A stretch of 64,000 nucleotides of DNA from Halioglobus sp. (GCA_020443425.1 JAGRIE010000015.1:1-64000); one strand, 5' to 3'. Positions 24,500-33,528 are shown, counted from the stretch's first letter. Numbers and translations are program-made. The notes: generated by a model not told the origin, from the letters alone.

Positions 24500-26389
24500 A
24501 TGAGCCAATATACCGCTGAAGACATCGAAGTCCTTACCGGACTGGAACCGGTGCGCAAACGCCCCGGCATGTACACCGATACCACCCGCCCCAACCACCT
24601 CGCCCAGGAGGTCATCGACAACAGCGTCGATGAGGCCCTCGGCGGCCACGCCAGTGAAATCAGCGTCAGCCTGAACAAGGATGGCTCGGTGACAGTGGCC
24701 GACAACGGTCGCGGCATGCCGGTGGATATCCACCCGGGACAGGGCAAGCCCGGGGTGGAGGTGATCCTGAGCACGCTGCACGCAGGGGGCAAGTTCTCGG
24801 ACAAGAACTACCAGTTCAGCGGCGGCCTGCACGGTGTCGGTGTGTCTGTGGTCAACGCGCTGTCCAGTGCGCTGGAGGTGCTGATCCGCCGCGGTGGCAA
24901 TGTCTACCGCATGACCTTCGCCGGCGGTGAAAAACAGACGGACCTGGAAGTTGTCGACACTTGTGGCAAGCGCAATACCGGCACCACGGTCACTTTCACG
25001 CCAGATCCCAAGTATTTCGACTCTGTGGTTTTTTCCGTCTCCCGCCTGCGTCACGTGCTGCGGGCCAAGGCGGTGCTGTGCCCCGGGCTGCGGGTCAAGT
25101 TCCGGGATGAGAAAAAAGGCGAGGCAGAGGAGTGGTACTACGAGGCCGGCCTGACCGATTATCTCGCCGATGCAACCAGCGACTTCCCCGTGATCCCGGA
25201 AACCCCGTTTGTCGGCAGTTTCAGCGGCAGCAACTCGGGCGTCGACTGGGCCGTGCAGTGGCTGCCGGAGGGTGGCGAGGTTGTCACCGAGTCCTATGTG
25301 AACCTGATTCCCACCATTCAGGGCGGTACCCATGTGAACGGTATGCGCACCGGCCTGCTGGATGCGATGCGCGAGTTCTGCGAACTGCGCAACCTGCTGC
25401 CGCGCGGCATCAAGCTGGCACCGGATGATATCTGGGATCGCTGCTGTTATGTGCTGTCGTCCAAGCTGGGTGACCCGCAGTTCTCAGGCCAGACCAAGGA
25501 GCGCCTGTCGTCGCGCGAGGCGGCCGCGTTCGTATCCGGTGTGGTCAAGGACGCGTTCAGCCTGTGGCTGAACCAGCACACGGAAGAGGCGGAGAAGCTG
25601 GCTGAGCTCTGTATCAGCAACGCCCAGGGCCGTTTGCGACTGGCCAAGCAGGTGACGCGCAAGAAGGTCACGGCCGGTCCCGCGCTGCCGGGCAAGCTGG
25701 CGGACTGTTCGGGCGGTGAGGCCGCCCGCAGCGAGTTGTTCCTGGTGGAGGGCGACTCGGCAGGCGGTTCGGCGAAACAGGCCCGCAACCGCGAGTTCCA
25801 GGCGATCCTGCCGCTGCGGGGTAAAATCCTCAATACCTGGGAAGTGGAGTCCCAGCAGATTCTCGCTTCGCAGGAAGTGCACAATATCTCGATAGCGCTG
25901 GGTATCGACCCGGCCAGTGACGACCTCTCCGGCCTGCGCTATCACAAGGTGTGTATCCTGGCCGACGCCGACTCCGACGGCCTGCACATCGCCACCCTGA
26001 TCTGCGCATTGTTCGTGCGCCACTTCCGCCCGCTGGTGGCAGCCGGCCACGTTTATGTCGCAATGCCGCCGCTGTACCGTATCGACGTCGGCAAGGAAGT
26101 GTTCTACGCCCTCGATGAGGCGGAGAAACAGGGCGTGCTCGACCGCATCGAGGCGGAGAACAAGAAAGGCAAGGTCAATGTGCAGCGTTTCAAGGGGCTG
26201 GGTGAAATGAACCCGCTGCAGCTGCGCGAGACCACGATGGATCCGGACACACGGCGGCTGGTGCGACTGGTGCTCGACGCCGGCGATGGCACCAACTCCA
26301 TGCTGGACATGCTGCTGGCCAAGAAGCGCGCCCCGGATCGCAAGGCCTGGCTGGAACAGAAAGGCGACCTCGCGGAAGTCGCACTCTGA
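24500..26389 (+). CDS. parE: DNA topoisomerase IV subunit B
   Basis: ATPase subunit of topoisomerase IV, which decatenates daughter chromosomes with ParC. The 629-residue length and start (MSQYTAEDIEVLTGLEPVRK) are typical of ParE rather than the longer GyrB. GHKL ATPase motifs are EVIDNSVDEALGG, VADNGRGMPVDIH and GGLHGVGVSVVNALS. The TOPRIM domain has LFLVEGDSAGGSAKQARN and LADADSDGLHIATL, and the C-terminal motif is RFKGLGEMNPLQLRETTMDP. No mutation of note was seen. parC is not in the window. Confidence 0.97.
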   Translation: MSQYTAEDIEVLTGLEPVRKRPGMYTDTTRPNHLAQEVIDNSVDEALGGHASEISVSLNKDGSVTVADNGRGMPVDIHPGQGKPGVEVILSTLHAGGKFSDKNYQFSGGLHGVGVSVVNALSSALEVLIRRGGNVYRMTFAGGEKQTDLEVVDTCGKRNTGTTVTFTPDPKYFDSVVFSVSRLRHVLRAKAVLCPGLRVKFRDEKKGEAEEWYYEAGLTDYLADATSDFPVIPETPFVGSFSGSNSGVDWAVQWLPEGGEVVTESYVNLIPTIQGGTHVNGMRTGLLDAMREFCELRNLLPRGIKLAPDDIWDRCCYVLSSKLGDPQFSGQTKERLSSREAAAFVSGVVKDAFSLWLNQHTEEAEKLAELCISNAQGRLRLAKQVTRKKVTAGPALPGKLADCSGGEAARSELFLVEGDSAGGSAKQARNREFQAILPLRGKILNTWEVESQQILASQEVHNISIALGIDPASDDLSGLRYHKVCILADADSDGLHIATLICALFVRHFRPLVAAGHVYVAMPPLYRIDVGKEVFYALDEAEKQGVLDRIEAENKKGKVNVQRFKGLGEMNPLQLRETTMDPDTRRLVRLVLDAGDGTNSMLDMLLAKKRAPDRKAWLEQKGDLAEVAL

Positions 26390-26443
26390 CATCATCGCGC
26401 TTCCGGCACTGCCGTGGGCGCGCCTTGCATTCAGGGAGGCACG

Positions 26444-26908
26444 GTGAACTACTGGCTATTCAAGTCAGAACCGGATGTGTTCGGTATCGAGCATCTGGCG
26501 GCAGCGCCACGGCAGACCACGCGCTGGGACGGTATTCGCAATTACCAGGCGCGCAATAACCTGCGCGATGGGGTGAAGAAAGGCGATCAAGTGCTGTTCT
26601 ATCATTCGAGCTGTAAGCAGGTCGGTATCGCCGGCACCATGGAAGTGGTCAAGGCGGCCTACCCGGACCCGGCACAGTACGACCCCGACAGCGAATACTA
26701 CGATCCCAAATCGAGCCCGCAGGATCCGCGCTGGTTTTGCGTGGATGTGCGACTGCTCGAACAATACCCCGCGGTGATACCGACAAAACTCCTGAAAGCT
26801 GAAGCCGGGACGTCCGATCTGGCCATTTTCAGGCAGGGGCGCCTGTCGGTTGCGCCCGTCACTGCGGCGCAGTGGCGGGCGGTGCAGGCACTCGCCGGGC
26901 CGCGATAG
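26444..26908 (+). CDS. EVE domain-containing protein
   Basis: A 154-residue single-domain protein of the EVE family (PUA-like fold, related to YTH domains), thought to bind modified nucleotides in DNA or RNA. Motifs include MNYWLFKSEPDVFGIEHL at the N-terminus, WDGIRNYQARNNLRDGVKKG, VLFYHSSCKQVGIAGTMEVV and DLAIFRQGRLSVAPVT. The start is a GTG at 26444 with a strong AGGGAGG RBS; an upstream in-frame start is less likely. It follows parE by 54 bases and may read through from it. The physiological target is unknown. Confidence 0.9.
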   Translation: MNYWLFKSEPDVFGIEHLAAAPRQTTRWDGIRNYQARNNLRDGVKKGDQVLFYHSSCKQVGIAGTMEVVKAAYPDPAQYDPDSEYYDPKSSPQDPRWFCVDVRLLEQYPAVIPTKLLKAEAGTSDLAIFRQGRLSVAPVTAAQWRAVQALAGPR

Positions 26909-26914
26909 TTGTAC

Positions 26915-26933
26915 GCAAATAAGAATCATTTGC
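26915..26933 (+). promoter_or_regulatory. Fur-box-like operator
   Basis: GCAAATAAGAATCATTTGC is a 19-bp dyad (GCAAAT-N7-ATTTGC) whose AATAAGAATCATTTGC core strongly resembles gammaproteobacterial Fur boxes. It lies 59 bases upstream of the gene at 26993 and just beyond the EVE gene stop. Direct reading supports the dyad; Fur binding is inferred. Confidence 0.6.
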
Positions 26934-26992
26934 ATTTAATAAAAAGCGGCGGTACTCTCTGGCTTTCGTGACACGTACTGGAGAGTGATTCG

Positions 26993-27469
26993 ATGAAGCT
27001 CAGGTTCCTATGCGCCAACCACCGGGAGTGGCTTTTCAACCAGCCGGAGCAAGCCCTGCACAGGTGTGCGGATTCATTTGAGACAGGCTGGCATCTGTGC
27101 CAGACACAGCACTGGCGCGATGCCCTGGCGCATATGGGCTGCGCCTTTGAGTCCGCCGAAATTCTGATGACCAGCCGCGGTGTCGCGCCGACCATTGCGG
27201 TCGACTGGTTTCTGAAAACACTGGATGGCCTGCTGCGCATACTGGAAAAGCTCCAGCTCATGGACAACTGCGTGGAACTCTACCAGGTCGCCATCGGCCG
27301 CCTGCGGCAGGAGGCCAACGGTACCGTTTCCCCGCAGTTGGAAGCCGATCTCTATATGCACATCACCCGCCTGAACCGTGACCGCAGGCGCCTCGATATG
27401 GACCGGGAGTTCCTGCCGCTGATGGCGGCGGGTGACGATGCGAGGCGCGCTGATATCGTCCTGCACTGA
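26993..27469 (+). CDS. Hypothetical protein, probably iron-regulated
   Basis: A 158-residue soluble protein that I do not recognise. It has no signal peptide or membrane segment. It is predicted mostly helical (HWRDALAHMGCAFESAEILM; WFLKTLDGLLRILEKLQL; QLEADLYMHITRLNRDRRRL), in helix pairs that recall TPR-type packing. Cysteines at about 7, 25, 36, 50 and 93 with several histidines could bind metal but form no standard motif. The ATG at 26993 has GGAGAG nine bases upstream. It is the first gene behind the Fur-like box and is followed 20 bases later by another small unknown gene, so both probably respond to iron limitation. Confidence 0.75.
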   Translation: MKLRFLCANHREWLFNQPEQALHRCADSFETGWHLCQTQHWRDALAHMGCAFESAEILMTSRGVAPTIAVDWFLKTLDGLLRILEKLQLMDNCVELYQVAIGRLRQEANGTVSPQLEADLYMHITRLNRDRRRLDMDREFLPLMAAGDDARRADIVLH

Positions 27470-27489
27470 TTCTGGCGGAGGGCCTGCCC

Positions 27490-27756
27490 ATGCGACGCTG
27501 TGATGATGAAACCCGGGCAACTTCAGTGTTCACTGGAGCCGGACGGGCTTGCGACTACCGGGTACAGGCCCGGGACACGGCCGAGCACGCCCGCGCGCGG
27601 TCGCCCGCCGACAGTTATGTCCGTCTGGAGATTCGCAGCGACACACTGTACGCCCTGATCCACGACCGGGCTTTAGTGGTGGAGGACCTGCGCGGCCTGG
27701 ACGGCACAGCCAAAAACTGGATCAGGCGGCGCCTGCTGGAAACCCTGCTGCGCTAG
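27490..27756 (+). CDS. Small hypothetical protein, second gene of Fur-box operon
   Basis: An 88-residue protein with no recognised family. The first 40 residues are polar and low in structure; the C-terminal half (SYVRLEIRSDTLYALIHDRA then GTAKNWIRRRLLETLLR) looks like a beta hairpin followed by a basic helix. A strong GGAGG RBS stands eight bases before the ATG, and the gene starts 20 bases after the stop of the 26993 gene, giving good support for a real coding sequence in the same transcript. No function is proposed beyond probable iron-responsive expression. Confidence 0.6.
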   Translation: MRRCDDETRATSVFTGAGRACDYRVQARDTAEHARARSPADSYVRLEIRSDTLYALIHDRALVVEDLRGLDGTAKNWIRRRLLETLLR

Positions 27757-27810
27757 TGCCCACGCGTTCTATACCGCTTTGATGCGGCACACCTGCGGCA
27801 CGGTTTGCGT

Positions 27811-27816
27811 TACAAT
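27811..27816 (+). promoter_or_regulatory. Putative -10 element for yceI-like gene
   Basis: TACAAT with a preceding T and a GC-rich discriminator, 60 bases before the start at 27877. It resembles the elements ahead of parE and rdgC. The -35 is not obvious. Confidence 0.3.
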
Positions 27817-27876
27817 CGCCCGGGCCGGTATCCCATCACGCTGGCGGCGTTCACTGACTAATCCGGGAGTAGCACC

Positions 27877-28473
27877 ATGAGCCTATTGCGCAAGACACAA
27901 CACCTTTTCCTGACCGGAATCCTGCTCGCCTGCAGTGGCGTGGCACTGGCGGACTGGGAACTCGACGACTCCGCCTCAGTGATCAATTTTGTCTCGGTCA
28001 AGAATGACAGTGTGGCCGAGCTGCACAGTTTCCCGTCACTGACAGGGTTCATCGGCGCTGCCGGCAATGCCCAGCTCACGGTCGAACTGGAGAGCGTGGA
28101 GACCTTGATAGACGTGCGCAACGAGCGCATGCGGGAAATGCTGTTTGAGACGGTGAAGTTCCCGGTTGCCACCATCGCCGCGGAGGTGGATCCCGGTGTG
28201 CTGGCGATGGCCGCAGAGGGCGGTGTGGTGACGGTCGACCTGCCCGTCACCCTCAGCCTGCACGGGCAGGAGAAAACCCTGACCGCATCGCTGGTGGTTG
28301 TCGGTGAGGGAGAGAAGCACCTGCGTGTGTTCAGCGCGACGCCGCTGCTTCTGAACGCCGCAGATTTCGGGCTTGCTGAGGGCGTCGCGGCACTGCAGAA
28401 AGTGGCGGGATTGCAGGCGATCAGCACCGCCATCCCGGTGACACTACAGCTGCAATTCGTCAAAGTCCCCTAG
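27877..28473 (+). CDS. YceI family periplasmic protein
   Basis: A 198-residue exported protein with a signal peptide (cut probably after GVALA) and the YceI lipocalin-like beta fold, whose members bind isoprenoid chains or other lipids in the periplasm. Family features: WELDDSASVINFVSVKND, LTGFIGAAGNAQLTVELESV, IDVRNERMREMLFETVKFP and the late VDLPVTLSLHGQEKTLTASL. The ATG at 27877 follows GGGAG at RBS distance. It is convergent with the cytochrome gene, with only 5 bases between stops. The ligand is unknown. Confidence 0.88.
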   Translation: MSLLRKTQHLFLTGILLACSGVALADWELDDSASVINFVSVKNDSVAELHSFPSLTGFIGAAGNAQLTVELESVETLIDVRNERMREMLFETVKFPVATIAAEVDPGVLAMAAEGGVVTVDLPVTLSLHGQEKTLTASLVVVGEGEKHLRVFSATPLLLNAADFGLAEGVAALQKVAGLQAISTAIPVTLQLQFVKVP

Positions 28474-28478
28474 CGCGC

Positions 28479-30725
28479 TCAGGGGCTCTTGCCACCCAGG
28501 CTCTGGTAAAGCTGCTGATAGCCGCGATTGCCCGGCGCTATCTGCGTCAGGCTGCGGGCGTAGTTCAGCGCGTTTTCACGCTGCCCCAGTTCCGCACTGT
28601 AATTGGCCAGCGCCAGCAGCACTTCCTCGCTCTGCGGTGCGCTGCGCAGCAGCGCCTGCAGCTGTTGAATTGCCTGTTCCGGTTGCCCCAGGTCGTGTAG
28701 CGCAATGCCGTAGACGTAGCGGTGGCGGGTGCCCTGTGTTTCCAGTGCGGCGGCCTGCTTCAGATAGGCCAGCGCGGCTTCGGATTCGCCGCTGCGCGTT
28801 TCCAGCAGCCCCAGCGCATGCAGCGTATTCCCGTTCTCGGGTGCCACTGCCAGCGCCTCCAGCAATACCTCGCGCGCCGCGTCATCCCTGTTCTGCGCGC
28901 GCAACAGATCGGCCAGGTTCAGGTAGGCGGGGATCAACTGCGGGTTCAGGTACAGCGCTTCCCGGTAGGCGGCCTCCGCCGCTGCGAAGTCGCCGCGGTT
29001 GACGAAAAAGATACCCATCTGCAGCTGTACGCCGGGCATGTCGGCATCCTGCTGCAGGGTGCTGACATATTCATCAAACAGCGCACGCAGCCTGGCCGCC
29101 TGTTCCGGCGGGATCTGCTCCAGCGGTACGCTCGCGAGGGAGGACGCAACCTCCATGCGCACGGTGGTGACCGGATCGTCAATCAAGTAATCCAGCAACT
29201 GCAGGCGCTGCTGTAGCGGCAGGAACTCGATCGCGCGCACGGTACTGGCGCGCAGCAGTGGATCGTCGTCATACAGGATCTGTGTGGCCGCCTGCAGCGA
29301 CTGCCCCCCGCCGACCCCGCCCAGCGCCTCCATTGCCGTCGCCCGCCAGATCGGTGCGGCGCTGGTGTCGCCGGCGATCTGTACCAGCTGTGGCACGGCG
29401 CGGTTGTCGCCTTCCGCAATACGCTGGAACGCGCGCGCCGGGTGTGTGCTGGTATCGCGGAACTGCACGCCCCACTGCTTCAACGCCGCCAGCGACCACT
29501 GCGCGTCTTCCTGCTGGTGGCACTGGTTACAGGCATTCGGTGTGCCCATCACCATCGTCAGGTCGGGTCGGGGCACGCGCATACTGTGGTCGCGACGCGG
29601 GTCGACACCCATATAGGTCGTCTCGGGCATGTGGCAGTTGGCACACTCGGCGCCTGCTGAGCCCTCGGGGTGGTGGTGGTGTTGCGGTGTATCGTAGCGC
29701 GTCGGCACGTGGCACTGGGCACAGACGCCGTTACCCGACGCGCGCAGTTGCAGGCTGTGGGGTTCGTGGCAGTTGCTACAGACCACGCCCGCCTGGTGCA
29801 TTTTACTCTGCACGAAGGAGCCGTAGACATAGACTTCGTCGCGAATCTGGCCGTCCGGGTAGTACAGTGGCCACTGCGGCATTGCCAGGCGATGAGTGTC
29901 CAGCAAGTCGGCGCCGTAATGGTAGTCCCCCAGCGTACCGCGCCGTGAATGGCAGCGTGCACAGCTGTCGATCTGGGCGTCTGATGCCAGCGGTGTGTTG
30001 CGTGTGGCGATATGTGTGCCAGGTGCCAGCGACCACTGTCCGCGCTGTGCCAGCGCCGTTGGGAAGCCGCCGTTGGGCGCTTCGTCGAGCGCCCCGTCCT
30101 CAGCCAGCTGCAGGTGTTTGTTGCCGGGTCCGTGGCAGGCCTCACAGCCCACATTCAACTCTTCAAACCTGGTATCGAAAGAGCGCGTCGCCGCCGTGTA
30201 GTTCTTCTGCAGGTCGGTACTGTGACACTCGGCGCAGCTGGTATTCCAGTTCTGGTAGGTGCCCGTCCAGTGCAGCGGATCCTGATAGTCGATCTTTTCA
30301 TCTGGATACAGGTGGTACCAGCGCTGCCCACCCTCCTCGGCGGGACGCGCATCCCAGGCGATGCTCAGGGCCTGCAGTCGACCGCGCGACAGCGGCAGCA
30401 GGTACTGTTGCAGTGGCGAGACACCGAAAACATAGGCGACTTCGAAGTCCTGCATCTTGCCGTCTTCACCATCGGTGTTGACCATGAACTTGTCGCCACG
30501 GCGGAAGAAACGCGTGGTGATGCCGTTGTAGGTGAACGCGGCATCGTCAAAATCACCCAACACTGACTCTTCGCTCGGCAATTGCATGGCGAGGTCGTGG
30601 TGCGAGCCCTGCCATTGCGTGTACGCCTCTTCATGGCAGCCACGGCAGCTTTCCGAACCGGTGAATGCGTGCACGGCGCTGCTGCACAGCAGTAGCACAC
30701 TGAGGATAAAGCCTGATCGAAGCAC
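28479..30725 (-). CDS. Octaheme c-type cytochrome with HEAT and TPR repeats
   Basis: A protein of about 748 residues, exported by a signal peptide (MLRSGFILSVLLLCSSAVHA). The N-terminal half carries eight CxxCH heme sites: CRGCH, CAECH, CEACH, CARCH, CSNCH, CAQCH, CANCH and CNQCH. The middle (about 430-530) has HEAT-like helical repeats (WRATAMEALGGVGG; LLRASTVRAIEFLP; TVRMEVASSLASVP). The C-terminal 200 residues are TPR units (AEAAYREALYLNPQLIPAYL; AREVLLEALAVAPENGNTLH). It is presumably periplasmic and electron-transferring with a protein-docking tail. No maturation or oxidoreductase partner is adjacent. The start is uncertain: a GTG here or another GTG eleven codons upstream. Confidence 0.88.
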   Translation of the reverse strand: MLRSGFILSVLLLCSSAVHAFTGSESCRGCHEEAYTQWQGSHHDLAMQLPSEESVLGDFDDAAFTYNGITTRFFRRGDKFMVNTDGEDGKMQDFEVAYVFGVSPLQQYLLPLSRGRLQALSIAWDARPAEEGGQRWYHLYPDEKIDYQDPLHWTGTYQNWNTSCAECHSTDLQKNYTAATRSFDTRFEELNVGCEACHGPGNKHLQLAEDGALDEAPNGGFPTALAQRGQWSLAPGTHIATRNTPLASDAQIDSCARCHSRRGTLGDYHYGADLLDTHRLAMPQWPLYYPDGQIRDEVYVYGSFVQSKMHQAGVVCSNCHEPHSLQLRASGNGVCAQCHVPTRYDTPQHHHHPEGSAGAECANCHMPETTYMGVDPRRDHSMRVPRPDLTMVMGTPNACNQCHQQEDAQWSLAALKQWGVQFRDTSTHPARAFQRIAEGDNRAVPQLVQIAGDTSAAPIWRATAMEALGGVGGGQSLQAATQILYDDDPLLRASTVRAIEFLPLQQRLQLLDYLIDDPVTTVRMEVASSLASVPLEQIPPEQAARLRALFDEYVSTLQQDADMPGVQLQMGIFFVNRGDFAAAEAAYREALYLNPQLIPAYLNLADLLRAQNRDDAAREVLLEALAVAPENGNTLHALGLLETRSGESEAALAYLKQAAALETQGTRHRYVYGIALHDLGQPEQAIQQLQALLRSAPQSEEVLLALANYSAELGQRENALNYARSLTQIAPGNRGYQQLYQSLGGKSP

Positions 30726-30871
30726 GTCGCAAACACCTGTTGTCAGCAAAGCGCACACATTACCAGTCCGTCCCTGCTATGGACAGTCTCGCGGGGTCTA
30801 CCTATCATTGAGGCCCTCTGTGGCCGACCGGCGCAGAGTCAATCCGCCACCGTGAGCACAGACAGCAGACC

Positions 30872-31579
30872 ATGAAACTGGGCATATTGAAAACAGACGC
30901 CGTCAGGCCGGAATGGGTGCCCGAGTACGGTGAATACCCGGATATGTTCGCGGCGCTGCTGGGAGCGGTGGACCCGACCCTGGAATTCACGGTTTACGAT
31001 GTCGAGCAGGGCCAGTACCCGGCGGACATCGATGAGGTCGATGCCTACCTGATTACCGGTAGCAAATCCGGCGTGTACGAGGATAAACCGTGGATTCCGC
31101 CGCTGATGGCGTTTGTGCGCGAATTGCACCGACGGCGCAAGAAACTGGTGGGCATTTGTTTTGGGCACCAGTTGGTCGCCCAGGCGCTGGGCGGAGAGGT
31201 GCAAAAATCCCCCAAGGGCTGGGGGATGGGGCTGCATACCCATCGCTTCAACGCGGTTCCGGTGTGGCACGACCACGGCGACAGGGATCTGGAGATACTG
31301 GTCAGTCACCAGGACCAGGTGCTGGAAGTGCCGGACGAGGCGACAGTACTGGCCGGCAGCGCATTCTGTGAGCACGCGGTGATCCAGGTCGGCGATCACA
31401 TCCTGACGTTCCAGGGTCACCCCGAGTTCGTGCCGGGCCTGTCCCGGGAGATTATGGAATTCAGGCGCGACCTGATCGGAGAGGATGTCTACCAATCGGG
31501 CGTGGCCTCACTGCAGGGCACCCACCAGGGCGAGCGTGTGGCGCGCTGGATCGTGCGTTTCCTGCACGACAGGGAGTGA
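30872..31579 (+). CDS. Class I glutamine amidotransferase (GMP synthase-like, stand-alone)
   Basis: A 235-residue single-domain class I amidotransferase, similar to the GuaA amidotransferase half but without a synthetase domain. The triad is visible: Cys96 in VGICFGHQLVAQALGG, and His183 and Glu185 in FQGHPEFVPG. Early residues (MKLGILKTDAVRPEWVPEYG) and LITGSKSGVYEDKPWIPPL are typical of this family, some members of which hydrolyse gamma-glutamyl compounds. It is divergent from the cytochrome gene and convergent with the glyoxalase. The substrate is unknown. Confidence 0.87.
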   Translation: MKLGILKTDAVRPEWVPEYGEYPDMFAALLGAVDPTLEFTVYDVEQGQYPADIDEVDAYLITGSKSGVYEDKPWIPPLMAFVRELHRRRKKLVGICFGHQLVAQALGGEVQKSPKGWGMGLHTHRFNAVPVWHDHGDRDLEILVSHQDQVLEVPDEATVLAGSAFCEHAVIQVGDHILTFQGHPEFVPGLSREIMEFRRDLIGEDVYQSGVASLQGTHQGERVARWIVRFLHDRE

Positions 31580-31597
31580 ATACCTGCGGCCGGTCGC

Positions 31598-32038
31598 CTA
31601 CCAGGTACCGGTATTCTCCATCGACGCCCAGGGTTCCTGTGCTGGCAGCGGATCGCCCGCCTGCAGCAATTCGATAGAGATGCCGTCGGGTGAGCGGATG
31701 AACGCCATGTGCCCGTCGCGTGGCGGGCGGTTGATGACGACGCCGTTGTCCATCAGGTGCTGGCACAGTTGGTAGATATTATCGACGCTGTACGCCAGGT
31801 GCCCGAAATTGCGCCCGCCGTCGTACTCCTCCGGATCCCAGTTCCAGGTGATTTCCACCACCGGGCTCTGGTCCTGTTGCGCGTGCTCGACATCGCCGGG
31901 CGCCGCCAGGAATACCAGCGTAAAGCGCCCCGCTTCGCTGTCGTAGCGCCGGGTTTCGACCAGGCCGAGCTTGTCGCAATAGAATTCCAGTGTCTCGTCC
32001 AGGTCGCGTGCGCGCACCATGGTGTGCAGATATCTCAT
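31598..32038 (-). CDS. VOC-superfamily glyoxalase I-like protein
   Basis: A 146-residue member of the vicinal-oxygen-chelate superfamily, close to lactoylglutathione lyase (GloA). The metal-ligand pattern is complete: His5 (YLHTMVRARD), Glu62 (VVEITWNW), His80 (NFGHLAYSV) and Glu123 (ISIELLQAG). FYCDKLGLVETRRYDSEAG and PDGISIELL are also typical. It would isomerise the methylglyoxal-glutathione hemithioacetal, but a different substrate is possible because the gene is coupled (4-base ATGA overlap) to an FAD-dependent enzyme upstream. Confidence 0.86.
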   Translation of the reverse strand: MRYLHTMVRARDLDETLEFYCDKLGLVETRRYDSEAGRFTLVFLAAPGDVEHAQQDQSPVVEITWNWDPEEYDGGRNFGHLAYSVDNIYQLCQHLMDNGVVINRPPRDGHMAFIRSPDGISIELLQAGDPLPAQEPWASMENTGTW

Positions 32039-33528
32039 TTGCGTTTCCTCCCCGCCGCCTGTCTGCCGGCCAGCCGCCCGGAGAATGTTGCGTCCCCAAC
32101 CGACATGCCGCTGCTGTAGCCCTCGGCGCGTCGCACCACGCCGCAGGCGGTCCGGCCCGCGGCATAGAGCCCGGGAATCACGTCACGCTGCGGGTCGACC
32201 ACTTCGCCAGTGGGCAGTGTATCAAGACCGCCCAGTGTGAAATAGGGTAGAAACGTGCCGCGCCCCGGTGTGATATCCAGCGCCACCAGCGGTGGCTGCA
32301 GCGGCTCCAGCCACTCAGCCGCCTTGTGGCACTGGGTGTCTTCGCCGTTGGCGCAATCCTCGTTGTAGACTTTCAGGGTCTGCTGCAGGGAGCCCGCGCG
32401 CAGACCAAGTTCCTGCTCCAGCTCCTCGACGGTCTCGCCGGTGCCGGCGACCTCCGCGCCCATGTAGCTGACACGTTCATAGTCGCCGTACTGATCGACC
32501 GTGAGGACGAAGTAGAAGCGCTCGGACTGCTGGCGCAGGATGAAGGCGCCGAGCCGCCCGTGGTAGACGTCCTCGTTGATAAAGCGCTGGCCGCGGTCAT
32601 TGATCACAATGCCCTTGGTCATGCTGGCGGGGGGGTAGTACGGCACGGTGATAAAGCCCTCGTGCATATTGATCGCCGCCGCACCGACCGACATGCCCAT
32701 CAGTATGCCGCTGCCGGTATCGCCGGGATTGCCGATAGGGGTATTGCCGCGGGTGAGCATGGGCGCGTACTTGCGTATCATCTCCTCGTTCATCACGAAG
32801 CCACCGGCACAGAGAATTACGCCCTGGTGCGCGCGCACATTCAGTTCCTGCTGGTCCTTGCGGACCACCAGCCCGACGACCTCGTCATCATCATTTACAA
32901 TCAGGGTCAGCGCCCGGGTCTCGTACTCGACGGTGATGTTGTCGCGCCGCTCGACATTCTCGGTCACTATTTTCATGAACAGTGGGCCGCCGTTGTCGCC
33001 TTCAATGTACAGGTTGTGACCGCGCGGGCAGGGCTTGGCCTGCTGCGCGAACGGGTAGGCTTTCTCGCTGCCGGTGTAGAGCAGCCCGTCGTCTGTCAGG
33101 CACATGATGGCGCGCTCTTTGTGGAAGCTGTCCTTGAACGGCACGCCGATATCGACCAGCCACTGGAAATGGTCCTTGCTGTTTTCGCAGTAATTGCGAA
33201 TCTTGGCCTCGTCTGCCTGCGGCCCGGCCGCCATCATCATGTATGTCACCATATCCTCGGTGCTGTCCTCAAAGCCGCAGGCCCGCTGTACGCGCGTGCC
33301 GCCGTTGCCGCCCATGTAGATCTCGGCGCTGGACATCGCGGTGGAACCGCCGCTGGCGCTGGCCACCTCGAAAATAGTGACGTTTGACCCGGCGTCTGCC
33401 GCCTCGATGGCTGCACAGCCCCCGGCGCCGCCGAACCCGACAATGGCGACATCGGTTTCGATGTCCCAGTGTGTGACATCGCGTATCTTGCGTGGCCGGG
33501 AGGGGCTGGTTTTTGCGGGTTGGGACAT
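32035..33528 (-). CDS. FAD-dependent oxidoreductase, fumarate reductase / 3-ketosteroid dehydrogenase type
   Basis: A protein of about 497 residues of the FAD_binding_2 family. It has a dinucleotide site (VAIVGFGGAGGCAAIEAADA, about residue 29), ASGGSTAMSSAEIYMGGNGG, and the C-terminal FAD signature VIPGLYAAGRTACGVVRRAE with YSSGMSVGDATFSG. The family reduces or desaturates alpha,beta-unsaturated ketones and acids, including ketosteroids. There is no signal peptide, so it is cytoplasmic. The ATG at 33526-33528 has AGAGGT as RBS, whereas an upstream GTG in frame has none. It is coupled by overlap to the glyoxalase-like gene. The substrate is not assignable. Confidence 0.85.
   Translation of the reverse strand: MSQPAKTSPSRPRKIRDVTHWDIETDVAIVGFGGAGGCAAIEAADAGSNVTIFEVASASGGSTAMSSAEIYMGGNGGTRVQRACGFEDSTEDMVTYMMMAAGPQADEAKIRNYCENSKDHFQWLVDIGVPFKDSFHKERAIMCLTDDGLLYTGSEKAYPFAQQAKPCPRGHNLYIEGDNGGPLFMKIVTENVERRDNITVEYETRALTLIVNDDDEVVGLVVRKDQQELNVRAHQGVILCAGGFVMNEEMIRKYAPMLTRGNTPIGNPGDTGSGILMGMSVGAAAINMHEGFITVPYYPPASMTKGIVINDRGQRFINEDVYHGRLGAFILRQQSERFYFVLTVDQYGDYERVSYMGAEVAGTGETVEELEQELGLRAGSLQQTLKVYNEDCANGEDTQCHKAAEWLEPLQPPLVALDITPGRGTFLPYFTLGGLDTLPTGEVVDPQRDVIPGLYAAGRTACGVVRRAEGYSSGMSVGDATFSGRLAGRQAAGRKRK

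Noticed and set aside
29258-30481. 407-codon plus-strand frame opposite the cytochrome gene
   Set aside because: Arg/Pro/Ser-rich composition typical of a shadow frame; the cytochrome has eight heme motifs on the other strand.
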